From Allantophomopsis cytisporea (taxonomy: Eukaryota > Ascomycota > Leotiomycetes > Phacidiales > Phacidiaceae), in NCBI GenBank assembly GCA_024752435.1, contig CP103032.1:1240001-1304000 (forward strand): DNA of 64,000 nucleotides. Reading direction: 5' to 3'. The notes under the pieces were generated by a model. The model worked only from the letters and a program-made list of their open reading frames with translations. It did no database searches and was not told the origin of the DNA. Positions 1 to 12,478 of this stretch are shown piece after piece. Position 1 is the stretch's first letter. Each line of letters starts with the position of its first letter. A program made the position numbers and the translations under genes.

Positions 1-1060
1 TGTCCTTCGCCTTCTTCACTCCCAGACTGGTCGCAATCTTCACTCCCACGATGTTGCAGCTCCAATTACCAAAGCAGATAAGGAAGTTTCCTGTTATGGT
101 AACACAACTGTAGGTGATGACAAGGACCACTGGACCATGGAGGTTGTAAAGGATGTATCTTCAAACGATCGTTCGAAGGTCAGAACACTCACCACAGCAT
201 TCCGCTTGAAGCACACTACTTTAGGATGTTACCTTCGTGCGGGCAATGTCAACCTCCCTCAATGGGGATTTAAGCAGATTGAAGTCACTTGTACAAAGGA
301 TAACAACCCAAAGGATGTGTACACCCACTGGAACGTTGAAGCTCACTGGAACGACAAGCGTAAGTTTTTTCTGAAATGGGTTATATCAGATGTATACTGA
401 CAAGCACATATAGTTCCAGCAGCTAATGCTGGTGCCTACAAGTCGCCCTTCTTTCAGGACTTCATTCACTTGAATGTTGCTATGATGACATCGAACAATG
501 CTCTTGTTCCTGATCCAGATAAGCAGGATGATCTCGCTTCCAAATTCTGGCAATGGCCATTTTTGGCAGTCGGCCTTCGAATGTGCGGCTGGGATGACAA
601 CATTGTCAAGTATTTCCTTCTTGGGAACCCCTTCGTATACTGGGGCTCTACAGCTTCACTCGGTATCTTTGCTGTCATGGTCCTTTGGTATGCCATCAGG
701 TGGCAAAGAGGTTACGATGAATTGACGCAAAGTGATATTGATCAAATCCATTACGCTGGACTCTATCCTGTTATCGGTTGGCTTTTGCATTATTTACCAT
801 CTGTTCTAATGGCTCGTGTTACATACGTGCATCACTACTACCCAGCTCTCTACTTTGCCGTCTTGACTTTCGGTTTCATTACCGACTGGAGCATGAGAGG
901 TGCCCCAAGAGCGTTGCAGCTTGTCATTTATGGTATCGCATATACCACCACCATTGGGCTCTTCATTCTCTTCATTCCAATCACGTGGGGAATGGTAGGA
1001 AACAACAAACAGTACAGTTACTTGAAATGGTTCGACACTTGGAGAATCTCTGATCCATAA
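1..1060 (+). CDS. PMT4: Protein O-mannosyltransferase, Pmt4 type (3' part)
   Basis: 5'-truncated by the window edge. The enzyme moves mannose from dolichyl-phosphate-mannose to Ser/Thr of proteins in the ER lumen. Reading starts in frame 2; exon 1 runs to 359, intron 360-413 (GTAAGT..TAG), last exon 414-1060 ending in TAA. The first ~120 residues carry the end of the MIR region (LLHSQTGRNLHSH is a typical MIR motif), followed by a lumenal linker and a C-terminal membrane block with about four hydrophobic spans (for example VYWGSTASLGIFAVMVLWYA). The motif VTYVHHYYPALYFAVL is the conserved PMT C-terminal signature. Assignment to the Pmt4 rather than Pmt1/Pmt2 subfamily rests on overall resemblance to fungal Pmt4 and is less certain than the family call. 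The catalytic N-terminal part lies outside the window. Confidence 0.9.
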
Positions 1061-1767
1061 GAGATTTGATCTTGTTCAAGACAGCTCAAAAGAGTATAGG
1101 CGTGGGCTAGGATGGGGATGTGAGACCTTGAGCTTTTACTAGAACTTCTTGATCGTTGGGTCACTGGATTTTCTTTCTCTGTTAGCTTTTCTAGGGCCGG
1201 AGCGATGTTTGGGTGGGACTTTCTTGTAAAATAGTAAGAAAATATTGAATGGCTTCTACATATCTCTGATTGGACTTGAATGAAATAGAAATGCTGGAAA
1301 TACTACTGGAGATGATGATAGTATATCATGATAAAAACCTAAGTAATATATTTGATGTTTGATTTTAGGAGACAGACAGTCCCACAGGCATTCATGATTT
1401 GGCAGATTAGTTTAATAAACAAGATTGCCAGCGTCTTTAATGCAACTCTATCAATACACATAGACACGAGAACGAAGTTATTTGTGAACGATTAAGTTCA
1501 AGCCCAAATATTGAGTCTGAACTCTGTTCTCCAAACCTCAGAATCCCATTGATAGTCGAACAGGCCATTCAAAGGAAGTTGGACGCCAATCATGAAGTCA
1601 ATGATATACATATATCCAATAATTTCGCTACAGTATAGGCACTTAACGCTCAAGGTGTATCTCTATAGACTGAGTCCCAGCCCAAACGCCAGCAATGCTA
1701 TGACTTCCATCAGACATAATTTCTGTGCAATTCCTCCTATACACACTATAGCAGGTATGTCTCGCAA
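1061..1767. other. Convergent spacer between PMT4 and the Rab gene
   Basis: Holds the 3' ends of two facing genes. AT-rich, no coding ORF and no strong repeat. No more can be supported. Confidence 0.6.
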
Positions 1768-2618
1768 TCAACAACAGCCGCTTCCCCAGCCCTTCTCCTT
1801 TGGTTTTGCACTTAGCTTCACGCCGCCTGTTTTTGTGGCCCCTGGCCCCTTCACTCCACTTCTGCGATCATTGAGGTCATATTTACCAGCCTCGATATTC
1901 TCATAGATGCGTTCTGCAACGCGTCCAAAAGCCATTTCTACTCCTTCTCCGCTCTTCGCACTTGTTTCCACGTATTCTAAAACGCCATTCTTCTTAGCCC
2001 ATTCCTCGGCCTCTGCTCTCGTGACCTCTCTCTTGTTCGTGTCCTCTGCTGCAAGATCGTTCTTGTTGCCTACGAGCACAACCACAATATCGGGCTCGGC
2101 AATTTGGCGCAAGTCGTTAAGCCAGTCCGTCACATGGAGGAATGTAGGACGACGGGAAATGTCGAAAACGAGAAGTGCGCCTGAAGCGCCGCGGAAATAT
2201 GAACGAGTGACACTTTTATACGTTTCCTGGCCTGCTGTATCCCACAGGCTCAATTTCATATACTTCTGGTCGATCTCTGGCTCGACTCTTCGTGGCTCCG
2301 GGAGTCCTTCTGCATTAGGAACAGAGGTAGCAGACGAGTTTTGAGATATGGATGGTTTAGGCTTTGGCGGCTGTGTATTCGGTGGACCAACTGGGATGAT
2401 TCTGGAGCCGAACTCACTGTATAGGAGAACGAGGGTTTGTTAGTCTGTAAAGTAATAGGAAGAGGGCACTCGGTAATGGCTACGTACACTCCAATGGTTA
2501 CGTCGTGATGAGGCGAAAAGCGTCCCTCGCAAAGTCGAATGGAGAGCGAGGACTTGCCCGTTCCACTGTCGCCGATGACCACAAGCTTAGATATATAACT
2601 CCATTGTGGTTGCGACAT
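1768..2618 (-). CDS. Rab-family small GTPase (Rab4/Ypt4-like) with an inserted loop
   Basis: Two exons: 2488-2618 and 1768-2416, joined across a 71-nt intron with donor GTACGT; 259 residues, longer than the usual 200-220. All GTPase boxes are visible: P-loop GDSGTGKSS (16-24), switch I effector TIGVEFGSR (41-49), WDTAGQE (102-108, catalytic Gln kept), NKND, and SAK in ETSAKSGEG. The C-terminus ends GSGCC, a double-cysteine geranylgeranylation site. SYFRGASGALLVFD and the TIGVEFG effector fit the Rab2/4/14 group, so a role in endosome/Golgi recycling is inferred. Between switch I and switch II, where human Rab4 has about 13 residues, this protein has about 52, rich in Pro, Ser and Gln. The insertion is in frame inside exon 2 with no usable splice pair that I can see. 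Divergent neighbour is the transporter starting at 4524. Confidence 0.88.
2417..2487 (-). other. Intron of the Rab gene
   Basis: Donor GTACGT, acceptor CAG. The splice restores the invariant TIGVEFGSR effector loop; the unspliced frame reads through the intron into unrelated sequence. Confidence 0.85.
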
Positions 2619-4523
2619 GAGATCGGTGGTCGTGAGGAAAGATGTTTGGAGTTTTTCTCGCGAAGGTGTGATATGTTCCTCTCTATCTTCGTTGAATGCT
2701 GGCTGTATAGGAATGGATTGAGACGACGAAGGTAGTCGTTGTCGATAAGTCTTGAGCTATGTAATGGGGCGATTGATGACTGATGACGCAATAAAGTGAA
2801 AGAAGAAGGCTATTGGAAGGGATTGATGGCAGATGATGAGAACAACATTAGCGGGGGAAGAGTATAGAGTTTGTCCAAGCCGTTGGTGTATGTCTGTTTT
2901 ATTTTAGGTGGGTTGGAAGAGTAGTAGAGAGGAGAGTGGGAGTGAGAGTGGAAGACGAGTGAGGAAGACGGTTGATTAAACGCGAAGTGGTAGTAGTACT
3001 TTAGGTAGTGGTGTGTCAGTGGGTGACGGCGGGGATGGAGCTTGGGGTCGCCCAATGTGTGGGGGAAATTATGATATTATGAAATTATGATATTAGTATT
3101 ATTATAATCATTATAGTCATTATAATCATTGGTATTGATTTGTATTAGCACGGAGTTTGAGAGTCACCATATTATCTTATGAATGAATATATATGTAAGC
3201 TTTATATAAGAGAGAAAGATATACATATACATAGGTTGGTTCATACCTACTGGTACTGGATTTATCCCTACGCACTCAGTACAAGTAGTACCTACGAATT
3301 TCCCTTATCTGAACTTGTTCCTTCCAAAGTACTGTACGTACGTGCTCTACTGCCTCGTACTCATTTCTCTTTCTCTTCAGTGGTTGTAGTATTTCGATAG
3401 CACATACAATCCATCCATCCATGACCAGTAAATACCCTAGCAGGGCTCCCTGGCATCACTGGCACGTAGCACAAACAACCCTGGTATCCACATTCACAAG
3501 TCAAGCAAAGAAGCAAGCAAGCAAGCACGAGAGCCGTATATCTTCCTGATGATCCGATGAGTCGAAGAAGTCGCTTCTTGTGAAGACAGCAAGGACAAAA
3601 ACAGCCACGATGCAAAACGGTGCAGAGTCAGAGTCAGATCCAGTCAAGTCTCTGCAAATAAAATGCAGTCAGGTATCTCTTCCAACTTTCCTTCCCTTCT
3701 TCCCTGGTTGCTGAGTACTAGAGCTGTTCTTCTCATCCGTAACTTTTAACAGAATAAGATATCTTAACTGAGACTCTCTCTCTGTCTGCATCTGTATTTC
3801 TCGCTCTCTTTCTCTCTGCCTGACTGACTATCTGTCTCTGATGGCTGTTGAAAGTGAGTGTGTATGATGCTTGAAAAGTCGCACACGACCCTTAGAAATC
3901 ATAAAAATCAATCATCAACCGATATCATTAACACAATACTAATCCCACCAAAGATTTTAAGACCCTTTCGACGACAACAATCCTCTACTCCAAGATTCAT
4001 CTAGATATCTCTCTCCCTCTATCTGTGTTTTCCCCTTCGCTCTCCACGCCCGTCAGTGTTGAATGACTACATATGTACATCAACGCATGACATGACCCAC
4101 CACTCGCTCCCAAAACAGTCCAGCACATGCGCAAGGACCGAATAACAAACCACCAAACCTTCCTTAGACAATAATCCTCCGCTCACACCAAAGGTATTCT
4201 GCCATCCCGCTACTCTTGACCGCCGGTTGCATAGAGTCACTGAATGACCGAACTCTCATCTTACGGCTCTGTTCACGTCGTCCTAGGAAGTCACCTACTT
4301 ATCACTAAAGCACAGAGTTATCGGTCTTGAGAACAAACTCTACTGTGCACTATCAAACCACCTACTTACCTATCTTCTTCCCACTCCTGTGCACTTTCTA
4401 TTCCATCAACCGCTACTCTCTTCTCTAAAGCCTTGACGTCGCTATTCGTTATCAGGTCCCATCACTCTTATCGAGCATTCCCGAGAGGCCTTCGATTCCG
4501 GAGACTGTGCCAAAGGGCGCAAC
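2619..4523. other. Divergent promoter region (Rab gene / CTL transporter)
   Basis: 1.9 kb between two divergently transcribed genes. Contains TAT/ATT-rich tracts near 3070-3130, CT-rich tracts (3775-3830, 4010-4030) and short direct repeats such as AAGCAAGC near 3510. No conserved ORF is apparent; the short ORFs have low-complexity composition. Confidence 0.6.
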
Positions 4524-6879
4524 ATGTTCTCAGAATGTAAGTACTATCATCGCGCGCAAACCATGATAGCCACTTATTCTTTCGTGTCATGTATGATGCT
4601 CACTGTTGGCGCTGTTAGATGCATCCAAGTTCCTAGCTCAGTCTCAATCGCAAATTGCCGGCTTTCGCCAACCAGACAACGAAACCGCATCAAGGAATAC
4701 GAGCGATCGCTCTAAAGGATCCGGATTTCGAGGACGACAGTCTCGACATTATCCTCCTCGATCGGGGGCAGGAAATCCTTACGCATCCCAAGTAGCCAAC
4801 TTCCCGTTTGCCAGTCGCCTGTCCACAGCTGCAGATGCACCCTTGTTCCACAGCGCCCTGAATGAGTTTCAAGAAGAAGATGACGAGGACGAAAGGGATC
4901 GTGAAATAGCGGATTTTCAGGCACTTCAGAAGTCTCGCCGAGTATTTGGCGCAGCAAGCCGGCTGTCTGAGGCATCAGAAACCGACGGTGACGCCAGCAA
5001 TGCATCGTTTGACGACAGCAAAGACCGTGATGGTAGGACCTTGGAGGGCCGAGGATATGGCGGTGGCATACGTAGCAGTTGGAGAGGAGGTATACACAGC
5101 GTCAGAGAGAAAAATACACATCCAGAAGCAGTCGATGAAGAGGCAGAAGAGGACGCAATACATGACAGTCCGGCGAAGAGAAGCAGCATGGCAAGCAGCA
5201 GCACGGGTAAAGGAAAGATGGTCAGTGTTGGGCTTGGGTCGACCACTGCAGACAGCGAACCTCCTTACGATCTGGCCATCGAAGATGTTTTTGAGGATGT
5301 GCCGCCTTCGTTTCAGCAATTCCGATCTGGAACAGAATCGGGACCTATACGGCTGCCCATCGATACGAAGCACCGAGAGGGCGACATCGAAGGCCTTGCT
5401 GGTCTCTCCAGACAAACTTCTGTTGAAACAGTTCCACCCGTCGTAGTTGCACCTGCAGGAGAGCCTCCCCGGCATGATGTGTTTTGGGGGTCACTCTATC
5501 TCATCTGTCTCGCTTCAATGTTTGCAACCTTCGTCCTTGTCTGGTTACATACGAGCACGCCATCTCGAAATAAATTATTAGGCGACACGATATATTCGAC
5601 ACTACACTCATCCTACTATCTACTTGCAGTTGATACAGTCGTTGCTGTTATTGTTTCACTGCTATGGATCGCTTTGCTTAAGTCGTTCGTTGGTCCTCTC
5701 GTGTACTTGATTGTACTTGGCGTTCCTGTCATACTCTTCTCATTCTCACTTTATCCGCTCGTTGCGAGCTACAAAGGTGCGAATCATGGCACCGGGGCCC
5801 AAGACAAAGCTATGCGTTGGTTGTCATTCATTCCTGGTATATTTGCTGTGGTATGGGTATATACTGTCTACAAAGGTCGTAACGCTCTCCAAAAAGCCAT
5901 TGGAATTCTCGAGTTCTCGAGCAGAATACTTGCAGCTAATCCAGGCCTCTTGATATTGGGTTTCGCTGCTGGCGCTTCAATCATTGTTGGGACCTGGCTT
6001 TGGCTTGGAATGTTTACACGAGTATTCCTTTCTGGTCACTTCAACAAGAGCAAATTGTTCATTATCGATAGCGGTACTTGGTGGCTCGGTATATTCTTTG
6101 TCCTTATGTATATATGGTCTCTCTCAATCATTAGCGGATTACAGAGGGCGACAACAGCGGCTACTGTTTCACAATGGTATTTCCATAGAAACGTAGTGCC
6201 TTCCCCGTCATCCAGAGAGGTTGTCGTAGCTGCTTTTCAGCACTCTACGACGACTCTTTTCGGCACAGTTGCTCTTTCAACATTACTTGCACTGCTGATT
6301 CGGCTTCCTCTTTTGCTCCTCCCAAGAAGGGTAGTTGGGGTTATAAGCATTATTGCTTATTCATTCATACCCACTCCAATCGCGGCACTGATGAACCCGT
6401 TGACGCTCACATATGCTGCGATCCACTCGCAACCATTGCATCCGTCTGCAAGAGGCTTGAGCCAAATGACGTTCCTGACTCCTGCAGCTCCAACGACAAC
6501 TCTAACGCCTCGATCATTCTCGTCAAGCACTAGAGCAACGGCACCGCTGCTACCGTATCGCCTATCAAAGCTCATTCTGCATGCGACCAGATTTATTATG
6601 GCACTTGCTCTTGGTTTCGGTGGTTGGGTTGCTACTGCTCGCCAGCTGTCCATCGCGATGCCAGAAGGATCTGGTGTTAAAGGGAGTGCTTATGCATACG
6701 TTGTTGGCTTAATAGCAAGTTTCATTGGGTGGGGTGTGCTTGGTGCTATGGAAGGAGTTCTGAGTGGTATTGTTGATGCCACTGTTGTGTGTTGGGGCAG
6801 CGAGAAGGGTATGGCAGGAGGTGGTGCATATTGCTTGGAAGCTGGATACTTATTTGGTGATAGCAGAGATCGGTCGTGA
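4524..6879 (+). CDS. CTL/Pns1-like (choline transporter-like, SLC44 type) membrane protein
   Basis: Two exons: 4524-4536 and 4619-6879, intron 4537-4618 (GTAAGT..TAG); 757 residues. The 13-nt first exon is supported because splicing gives MFSEYASKFLAQSQSQI, a start typical of this fungal family. Residues 1-270 are hydrophilic and acidic. From about residue 285 there are 10-11 hydrophobic spans, including FWGSLYLICLASMFATFVLVW. The CTL/DUF580 signature appears around WWLGIFFVLMYIWSLSIISG followed by QRATTAATVSQWYF. Family members are multi-pass proteins of the plasma membrane or endomembranes. A choline substrate is not established for fungal members; an S. pombe relative (Ctl1) has been linked to autophagy. 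I cannot decide between the Pns1 and Ctl1 branches, so no symbol is given. Confidence 0.85.
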
Positions 6880-8015
6880 CTGTAGATGGAACAGAATTTT
6901 TGGAGTTTTTTGCATTGAGTCGGGTTACGGGGTGGTATTGGAGTTAGGATACAGTATCCAAGCGTTACATTGCTTCTATTGAGAGGAACTCTCCACGTTG
7001 TAAACATCTGAGCAAGTAACAGAAACATGTTGTATGCAATCGATATTTTTGACGATCTGCCATATAGTATCATTGTATTTGTGCAGCTGAGCGCTTGAGT
7101 AACTTTCGTAATAGAGAGACGTTTTGCAAAATGTGACTTTATACAGTAGTACAGATGAGAAAGGTCTAGACATTGACCCAATGGATTTCGCCATGAACAT
7201 CCAACACGGAATGTCACATATTGTATACACTAACTAAGCAAGTGAATGAAGGCTGTAACTAAAACGAATGAGATCTACAGCTTTCCTGTATGACTTGGAA
7301 TTGGAATATCCTACCGTGAATGTTCTGGTGTTAACAACGATATAGCTTCTATGATCCCAACTTCATCCACTGTGCTACTTGAACAACCATAGTATGATAA
7401 GGATGAACTCCGGATCGATCAGCTTTTCACGTCAACATGCAAATGAGCCTTCAACATCGGAAGATGAGAAGAAGTCAAAATCATGGAGAGAAAGCCCACT
7501 TGAGCTGGGGTACTTGAGGTTAGAGGTGTGGAGGGATGAATATATGCTTGTCAAAACATGAAGAAAACCATTGGGACTTGCAAAATCCAGCGTAAAATTA
7601 TGAGCTTCAGATACAGAGAAATGATCCATATAACATGATGGTGGTGATGGTGGTGGTGTATTCAGGAAGATGCTGGGAAAACTGAAGAACAAAGTCGAAT
7701 GCCGTATGTACTGCGCCTCAACTCGTCTGGATGGGAGGAGGTATCGATACTCCTTGTAAGGCTGCAGAGGAGAGAGTATCGGAGTGATAGCTTTCCACCC
7801 CGCGCTCGCAGCACGCAGTACGCCACAGTGCACTTTCTCAATCGACCTACCCTATGACGAACGACCTACTGTGCTGCGCCATCACTTCCAAACACCGCGG
7901 GCTTTCTCAGATATAAACTCATTGACCCCACCCTTCATTCTGCTTCTATCAATAGTTCAGAAAAGGCACTCTATAACTACATATTTCTCATCAAAATTGA
8001 ACACCAACACTCAAA
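6880..8015. other. Spacer upstream of the WW-domain gene
   Basis: 3' end of the CTL gene and promoter of the WW gene. A TATA-like stretch (GATATAAAC) lies near 7910, about 105 nt before the ATG at 8016. An imperfect GGTGGTGAT tract is at 7642-7657. No coding ORF supported. Confidence 0.5.
7908..7917 (+). promoter_or_regulatory. Possible TATA box of the WW-domain gene
   Basis: GATATAAACT about 100 nt upstream of the start codon, at a usual distance for a fungal TATA element. Single motif match only. Confidence 0.3.
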
Positions 8016-9049
8016 ATGGCTGATTTTGCGACTCCCCCTCCAGGCCCACCACCACCGAAGGATGTACCTGCCGGATACAAAGCACAGTGGAACGACCAGT
8101 ACAAGGAATGGTAAGTTACGCACCTATTCCGATCTCAGTTCGTCGGCAGTCCTTGGCACCTCTTCAGAGGCAACCGTCCATAAAATGTAAACATATTTCA
8201 GCGCTAACACTTGTGTTTACAGGTTCTACGTGAACATATACACGAAGGTCTCACAATGGGAGAAGCCAACTGAACCAGTTTACCCACCAAATTCCGAGCA
8301 CGGTGCTCCTCCAGGACCCCCACCAGGTTATGCAGGGCATGGAACACCAGCTTCCGATGTGAAGGGCAACCCATATGACGAGAAACCGGGTCACAGTATT
8401 GATGAGGATGCAAAGCTCGCTGCGCGATTGCAGGCTGAGGAAGATGAGCGTGCTCGGAACAGCAGCAGTAGAGGTGCTATGCAAGATTATGCCCAAACAC
8501 CACTCCCACAAGGCTACGGCCAGCAATCTCAGCAAGCGCCAGCTCGCGAGGAGACGAGAAGTAAGGGTGGATTTTTGAGCAAGCTCATGGGCAAGGCCTC
8601 GGGCTCTACGCAGCCTCATTACCAGCAACAGCAATATCCACAACAATATCAGCAAGGATATGCTTCTCAAGGCTACGGCGGTTACCCTCAGCAGGGCTAT
8701 GGAGGTTATCCACCACAGCAATATGGAGGCTATCAACAGCAACAATACCAGCAAGTACCAAAGAAGTCTGGCGGATTAGGTATGGCAGGTGGTGCGGCCC
8801 TTGGTCTTGGTGGCGGTTTGATCGGTGGAATGCTGCTCGAGGACGCAATTCAAGACCACGATCAAGAGGAATATCAGCAAGGTTATGGTCAGTTCTCACA
8901 TACCCCGTAAATATAACCCTTACGGCATACATACTAACCTTGAGAATGTAGATCAAGGACAACAAAACGATAACGACTACGGTGGTGGTGGTGGTGGTGG
9001 TGATGACTATGGAGGAGGTGGTGATGACTTCGGAGGCGGCGATTTTTAG
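8016..9049 (+). CDS. WW-domain protein with Q/G/Y-rich tail (Wwm1-like)
   Basis: Three exons: 8016-8110, 8223-8887, 8952-9049; introns 8111-8222 (GTAAGT..CAG) and 8888-8951 (GTCAGT..TAG); 285 residues. Residues about 21-50 form a single WW domain (AGYKAQWNDQYKEWFYVN, then TKVSQWEKP) split by intron 1 exactly in its first-strand Trp codon. The rest is Pro-, Gln-, Gly- and Tyr-rich (repeats of QGYGGYPQ), followed by a glycine-zipper-like hydrophobic stretch (GLGMAGGAALGLGGGLIGGM) and a GGGGDD-rich end. The same order is seen in yeast Wwm1, a metacaspase-interacting protein; that likeness is my inference. The C-terminal exon is low complexity, so its splice could differ slightly. Partners would be Pro-rich (PPxY) proteins. 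Confidence 0.82.
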
Positions 9050-9633
9050 ATGTTTTTCAACTCTGCTACTCTGATTTAGAGCTGATTAGTGAGCGTTGGA
9101 CTTTTCTGTAGCTTGAGGACTGGTCTCATTAACTGCAAATGATTTATGATGATTAGCTGAACCTTTGAGGCCTCGGTGACGTTGTCAATAATTCCAAGAT
9201 CCAATCATTATTGTGTTTGCCTTGTTATTTTATTTTTTGTTCCTAACTTGCTTATGCACTTCGAATGAGTATACGCGACCGTATTTTTTATGGTGAATAA
9301 CCAATGTACAAGCATTATAACTGTATGTTCTGTTATGACAGTAATTTCTCAAGAGCCTTACAGTATTCGAAACCACAGTTCCCACAAGTGGTATATTATA
9401 GGTGATATAAGTTAGTAGAATATATACGTTATCAGGATAGATATAAATTGGGCAGCTCACACCTGGCGGAAAAATATGGCAGTTCTATCAAGTGTGGTAA
9501 GATGATTACATCATATGCTGTACATTCTATCTGGTTGACTGTCTGTGACCATCCATGACACAGGCCTGAAACTTGGACTTTTGAAGAGATATGCGCCTGC
9601 TTTCTATAAACACTTCAACGGATGCTTTGAGTC
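9050..9633. other. Convergent spacer (WW gene / MFS transporter)
   Basis: 584 nt between two facing 3' ends, AT-rich, with T-rich tract at 9225-9240. Nothing else seen. Confidence 0.6.
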
Positions 9634-11684
9634 TCAATCCTCCTCGTCTTGGCCGATAGGTTTATATTTCCCACTCTGCCCGCTCTTCCCACTTCTTACA
9701 CTACTGCTGCTGTCACCCTTGGTTCGATTCACCATGCGTGAGATCCAGCCTCCCACTCCTTCACCATCGTTCTCGCTAGCTTCGTATTGAGGTTTTCCAT
9801 TGACGATGGAAACGGTTGGTGGATCGATATCCAAGCCTGGGATAGCATTTGATGCTCCAAGACCTGGAGTACTAATGTTGCTCGGCCCACCTCTGCGAAT
9901 ATCCATGGAAGGGATTGGGGAGCCTACTCCCATCAATGATCCTGTTTCTGCTCGCGTAGCAGGAGTTGGCATTGCTGTCGTGGCATCGCCGAAAAGGGTA
10001 TCCATATCCTCCAATCGAACGCCACAGGTTTCGGGATAAATAAAATAGACTGTGAGAGTTAGTGGTGAAGTATTTTTGGAATGGACAAACAGCGAAACTT
10101 ACCAACTACGAAACTAGAGGCGCAGAAAAACGCATGTACGAGGTACAATCTCCAGGTAATCCATTCCTGAAGCACCGGAGTCATTTCTCCCACAAGCCAG
10201 TTGAATGCCCAATTTGTTGCAGTGGATAAACTGGCACCCTTGGAACGAATGGTTAGAGGGAGAATCTCTGGTGGATAAAGCCATGGGATAGGACCCCAAG
10301 AATAACCAAACGCCGCATTGTAGATCATGACAAACAGAACAACGAGAGTTGGTGTCCAGTGCACATCTAAATAGATGAAGTAAGAAATAGCAGACAAGGC
10401 GAGCGTCATTGCTACTGCGCCACTAAGAAGAATAAATCGTCTTCCCCAACGATCCACAAGATACCAAGGTGGCACTGTGGAAAGAAAGTAAGTGATGCCG
10501 TTAATCCCAGTCATCAAGATAGCCTGGCGTCCAACCCAGCCGGCAGATTCGAAGACAAGCGGGGCATAATAAGAGATAACATTGATGCCGTTGAGCTGAG
10601 CGAAGGCTTGAGCAGACATAGCAATGAAGACACGAGTTCTGTATCTTCGAAACATGTCTGAATAAGTTCTTTCACCCTCCTGACGCTGCAAGAGAACATT
10701 CATCTTGATCTCTCGATACTCATCTCGGGCCTTCTGGTTATGAATGTCTCCGCCTCCATACAGATTAGCTATGACCACAATACCTTCCTCGTCGTGGTCG
10801 TTGTCAAGAAGCCATCTAGATTGAGAGAATCAGCATATGTTTTTGGCATGCATCGAGTTTGATCTTACCTTGGGGACTCAACAATGATTAAACTCCCTAA
10901 ACCAAGAAGCGCACCCATCACACATTGCATAATTAAGGGGATACGCCAAGAATAGTCACTCTCAATATAACTGCAGAAATAGTCGACCCAGACTGATGTT
11001 GCGTAGCCAATGATGTTACCCGAGAACTCAATGCAAGCCAATTTTCCGCGATTATGTGGTGGCGAGATTTCGCTCTGATAGACGGGTACAATCGTTGAAA
11101 GAGCTCCAACGCCAACTCCAGCAATGATACGGCCGAGAAGCATCATTGACATGCCTGTAGCAAATGACTGTAGTGCACCGCCAACAAAGAATATACATGA
11201 ACCGTAAAGAATCGTCTTGCGACGACCTATGATATCTCCGATTCGACCAATGACGAGCGAAGAGAAGAAGGCACCAACCTCAAGGATAGCAACCATAGTG
11301 CCAACTTCTGCACGAGTCGGTTGGTTGAAGTAGTCTTTGAAGTAAGATTGCCTGAACTGTTAGCAAGAGTTTGAGACAATTAATGTTTTGACATCTACTT
11401 ACGTGATAATACCGCTCATAACTCCCTGATCATAGCCGAAAATAAATACACCTGCCAACCATCAGTCAATTGTGTTCCTCTAGACGGAGAAAGTCAATCG
11501 TAATATTGCAGCAGAATTTCTAGATCTGGTTTCGGGCTTGATAACCGTACCTAAGCTCACAAAAATCGAAGTAAAATAACTATATCAGTAAATCAGCATA
11601 TATCTTCCTTACGTATGGCTTCAAGATTACGAACACAAGCGGCCGGCCGGTGAGGCCATGCATCTGACGTTCTTGTCCAGCCAT
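9634..11684 (-). CDS. MFS sugar transporter (hexose/polyol type)
   Basis: Six coding segments: 11635-11684, 11551-11579, 11403-11451, 10869-11351, 10103-10815, 9634-10049; 579 residues from the ATG at 11684. The first splice (donor GTTCGT) is chosen because it gives MHGLTGRPLVYFTSIFVSLG then VFIFGYDQGVMSGIIT, the usual family start. Sugar-porter motifs are present: GRIGDIIGRRK, VESPRWLL, the NGINVISYYAP stretch in helix 7, VDRWGRR and the final PETCG; about 12 membrane spans. Substrate cannot be read. Two exons are only 29 and 49 nt. After PETCG there is a long cytosolic tail (about 120 residues). Upstream of 11684 the frame stays open to about 12294 with coding-like, acidic sequence but no ATG, so a longer N-terminus from an upstream exon is possible. 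Kozak context at 11684 is good (A at -3, G at +4). Confidence 0.82.
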
Positions 11685-12478
11685 GATGCGGGCTAGGATG
11701 CGTTCTGCCCGTGAAATGTGTCTATGCCCAGGTTCTGGAATTTGAATATGCTCCTTTAGCAAGACTTTCTCTTGCTTGTATTCAATGTCGTTGCTGTCTT
11801 CTTGGTAACGAACCCGCTTTGATCGTGTACGGCGGGAGAAGGCAGCGCTTTCGGGTAAGAGAGTGTCAGTGTTCTGTAATCGAGCTCGCAATGGATCCTC
11901 TTCATCCAGTTGATCTCCAATGTCTCCAGAGAGAAGTGAGAAGTCGGAAGAGGAGCGCGAGAACGAGGAGCGACCCAGGAACTCGGCGTTGTCCTGACCC
12001 ACCGATGACGTCGGATGGCTTTTTGTTGATGATAGGTTCGCCGATAAGGTGCGCAGAGGAATGATCTGGTCGCGGGATTTCTGTGAGGACGACGTCGTGA
12101 ACGGTTTGAGCTGTCGTGGAGCAGCTCTCCTCCGGCGGGTCGTGTGCTGGATCGGTGGCCGTGACAGGCGGTGATGATTATGATGGGGTGTGTGGTAGTG
12201 GTGGTGTTGTTGTTCGAATCAGGGTCGTGTGGTCTGGGGTTCCCGAAGCGGTATGCTACTGTAGCGATAAACGCGTATTTAGTGTTGATCTAAGAGTTTC
12301 GAGGCACGAAAGAGTGGAGATGCAGGTAGCAGTTAGGCGGTATGGCTATATTCTCGACGAGTGAGAGTGCATGTGGCGACCTGGACAGTCTGATAGGAAC
12401 GATATGCTGGGTGACTGGGTGAAGAATAAGAATGCTGGAGAATAGTTGGAAGTATTTTTGATGGACGTTGAAATTGTG

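Noticed and set aside
4606..4618. In-frame start giving MALLDASK for the CTL protein
   Set aside because: It lies in the intron and uses a non-ATG codon; the 4524 exon gives the family-typical MFSEYASK start.
12208..12225. GTTCGAATC resembling a tRNA T-loop
   Set aside because: No matching acceptor stem, D-loop or anticodon arm around it.
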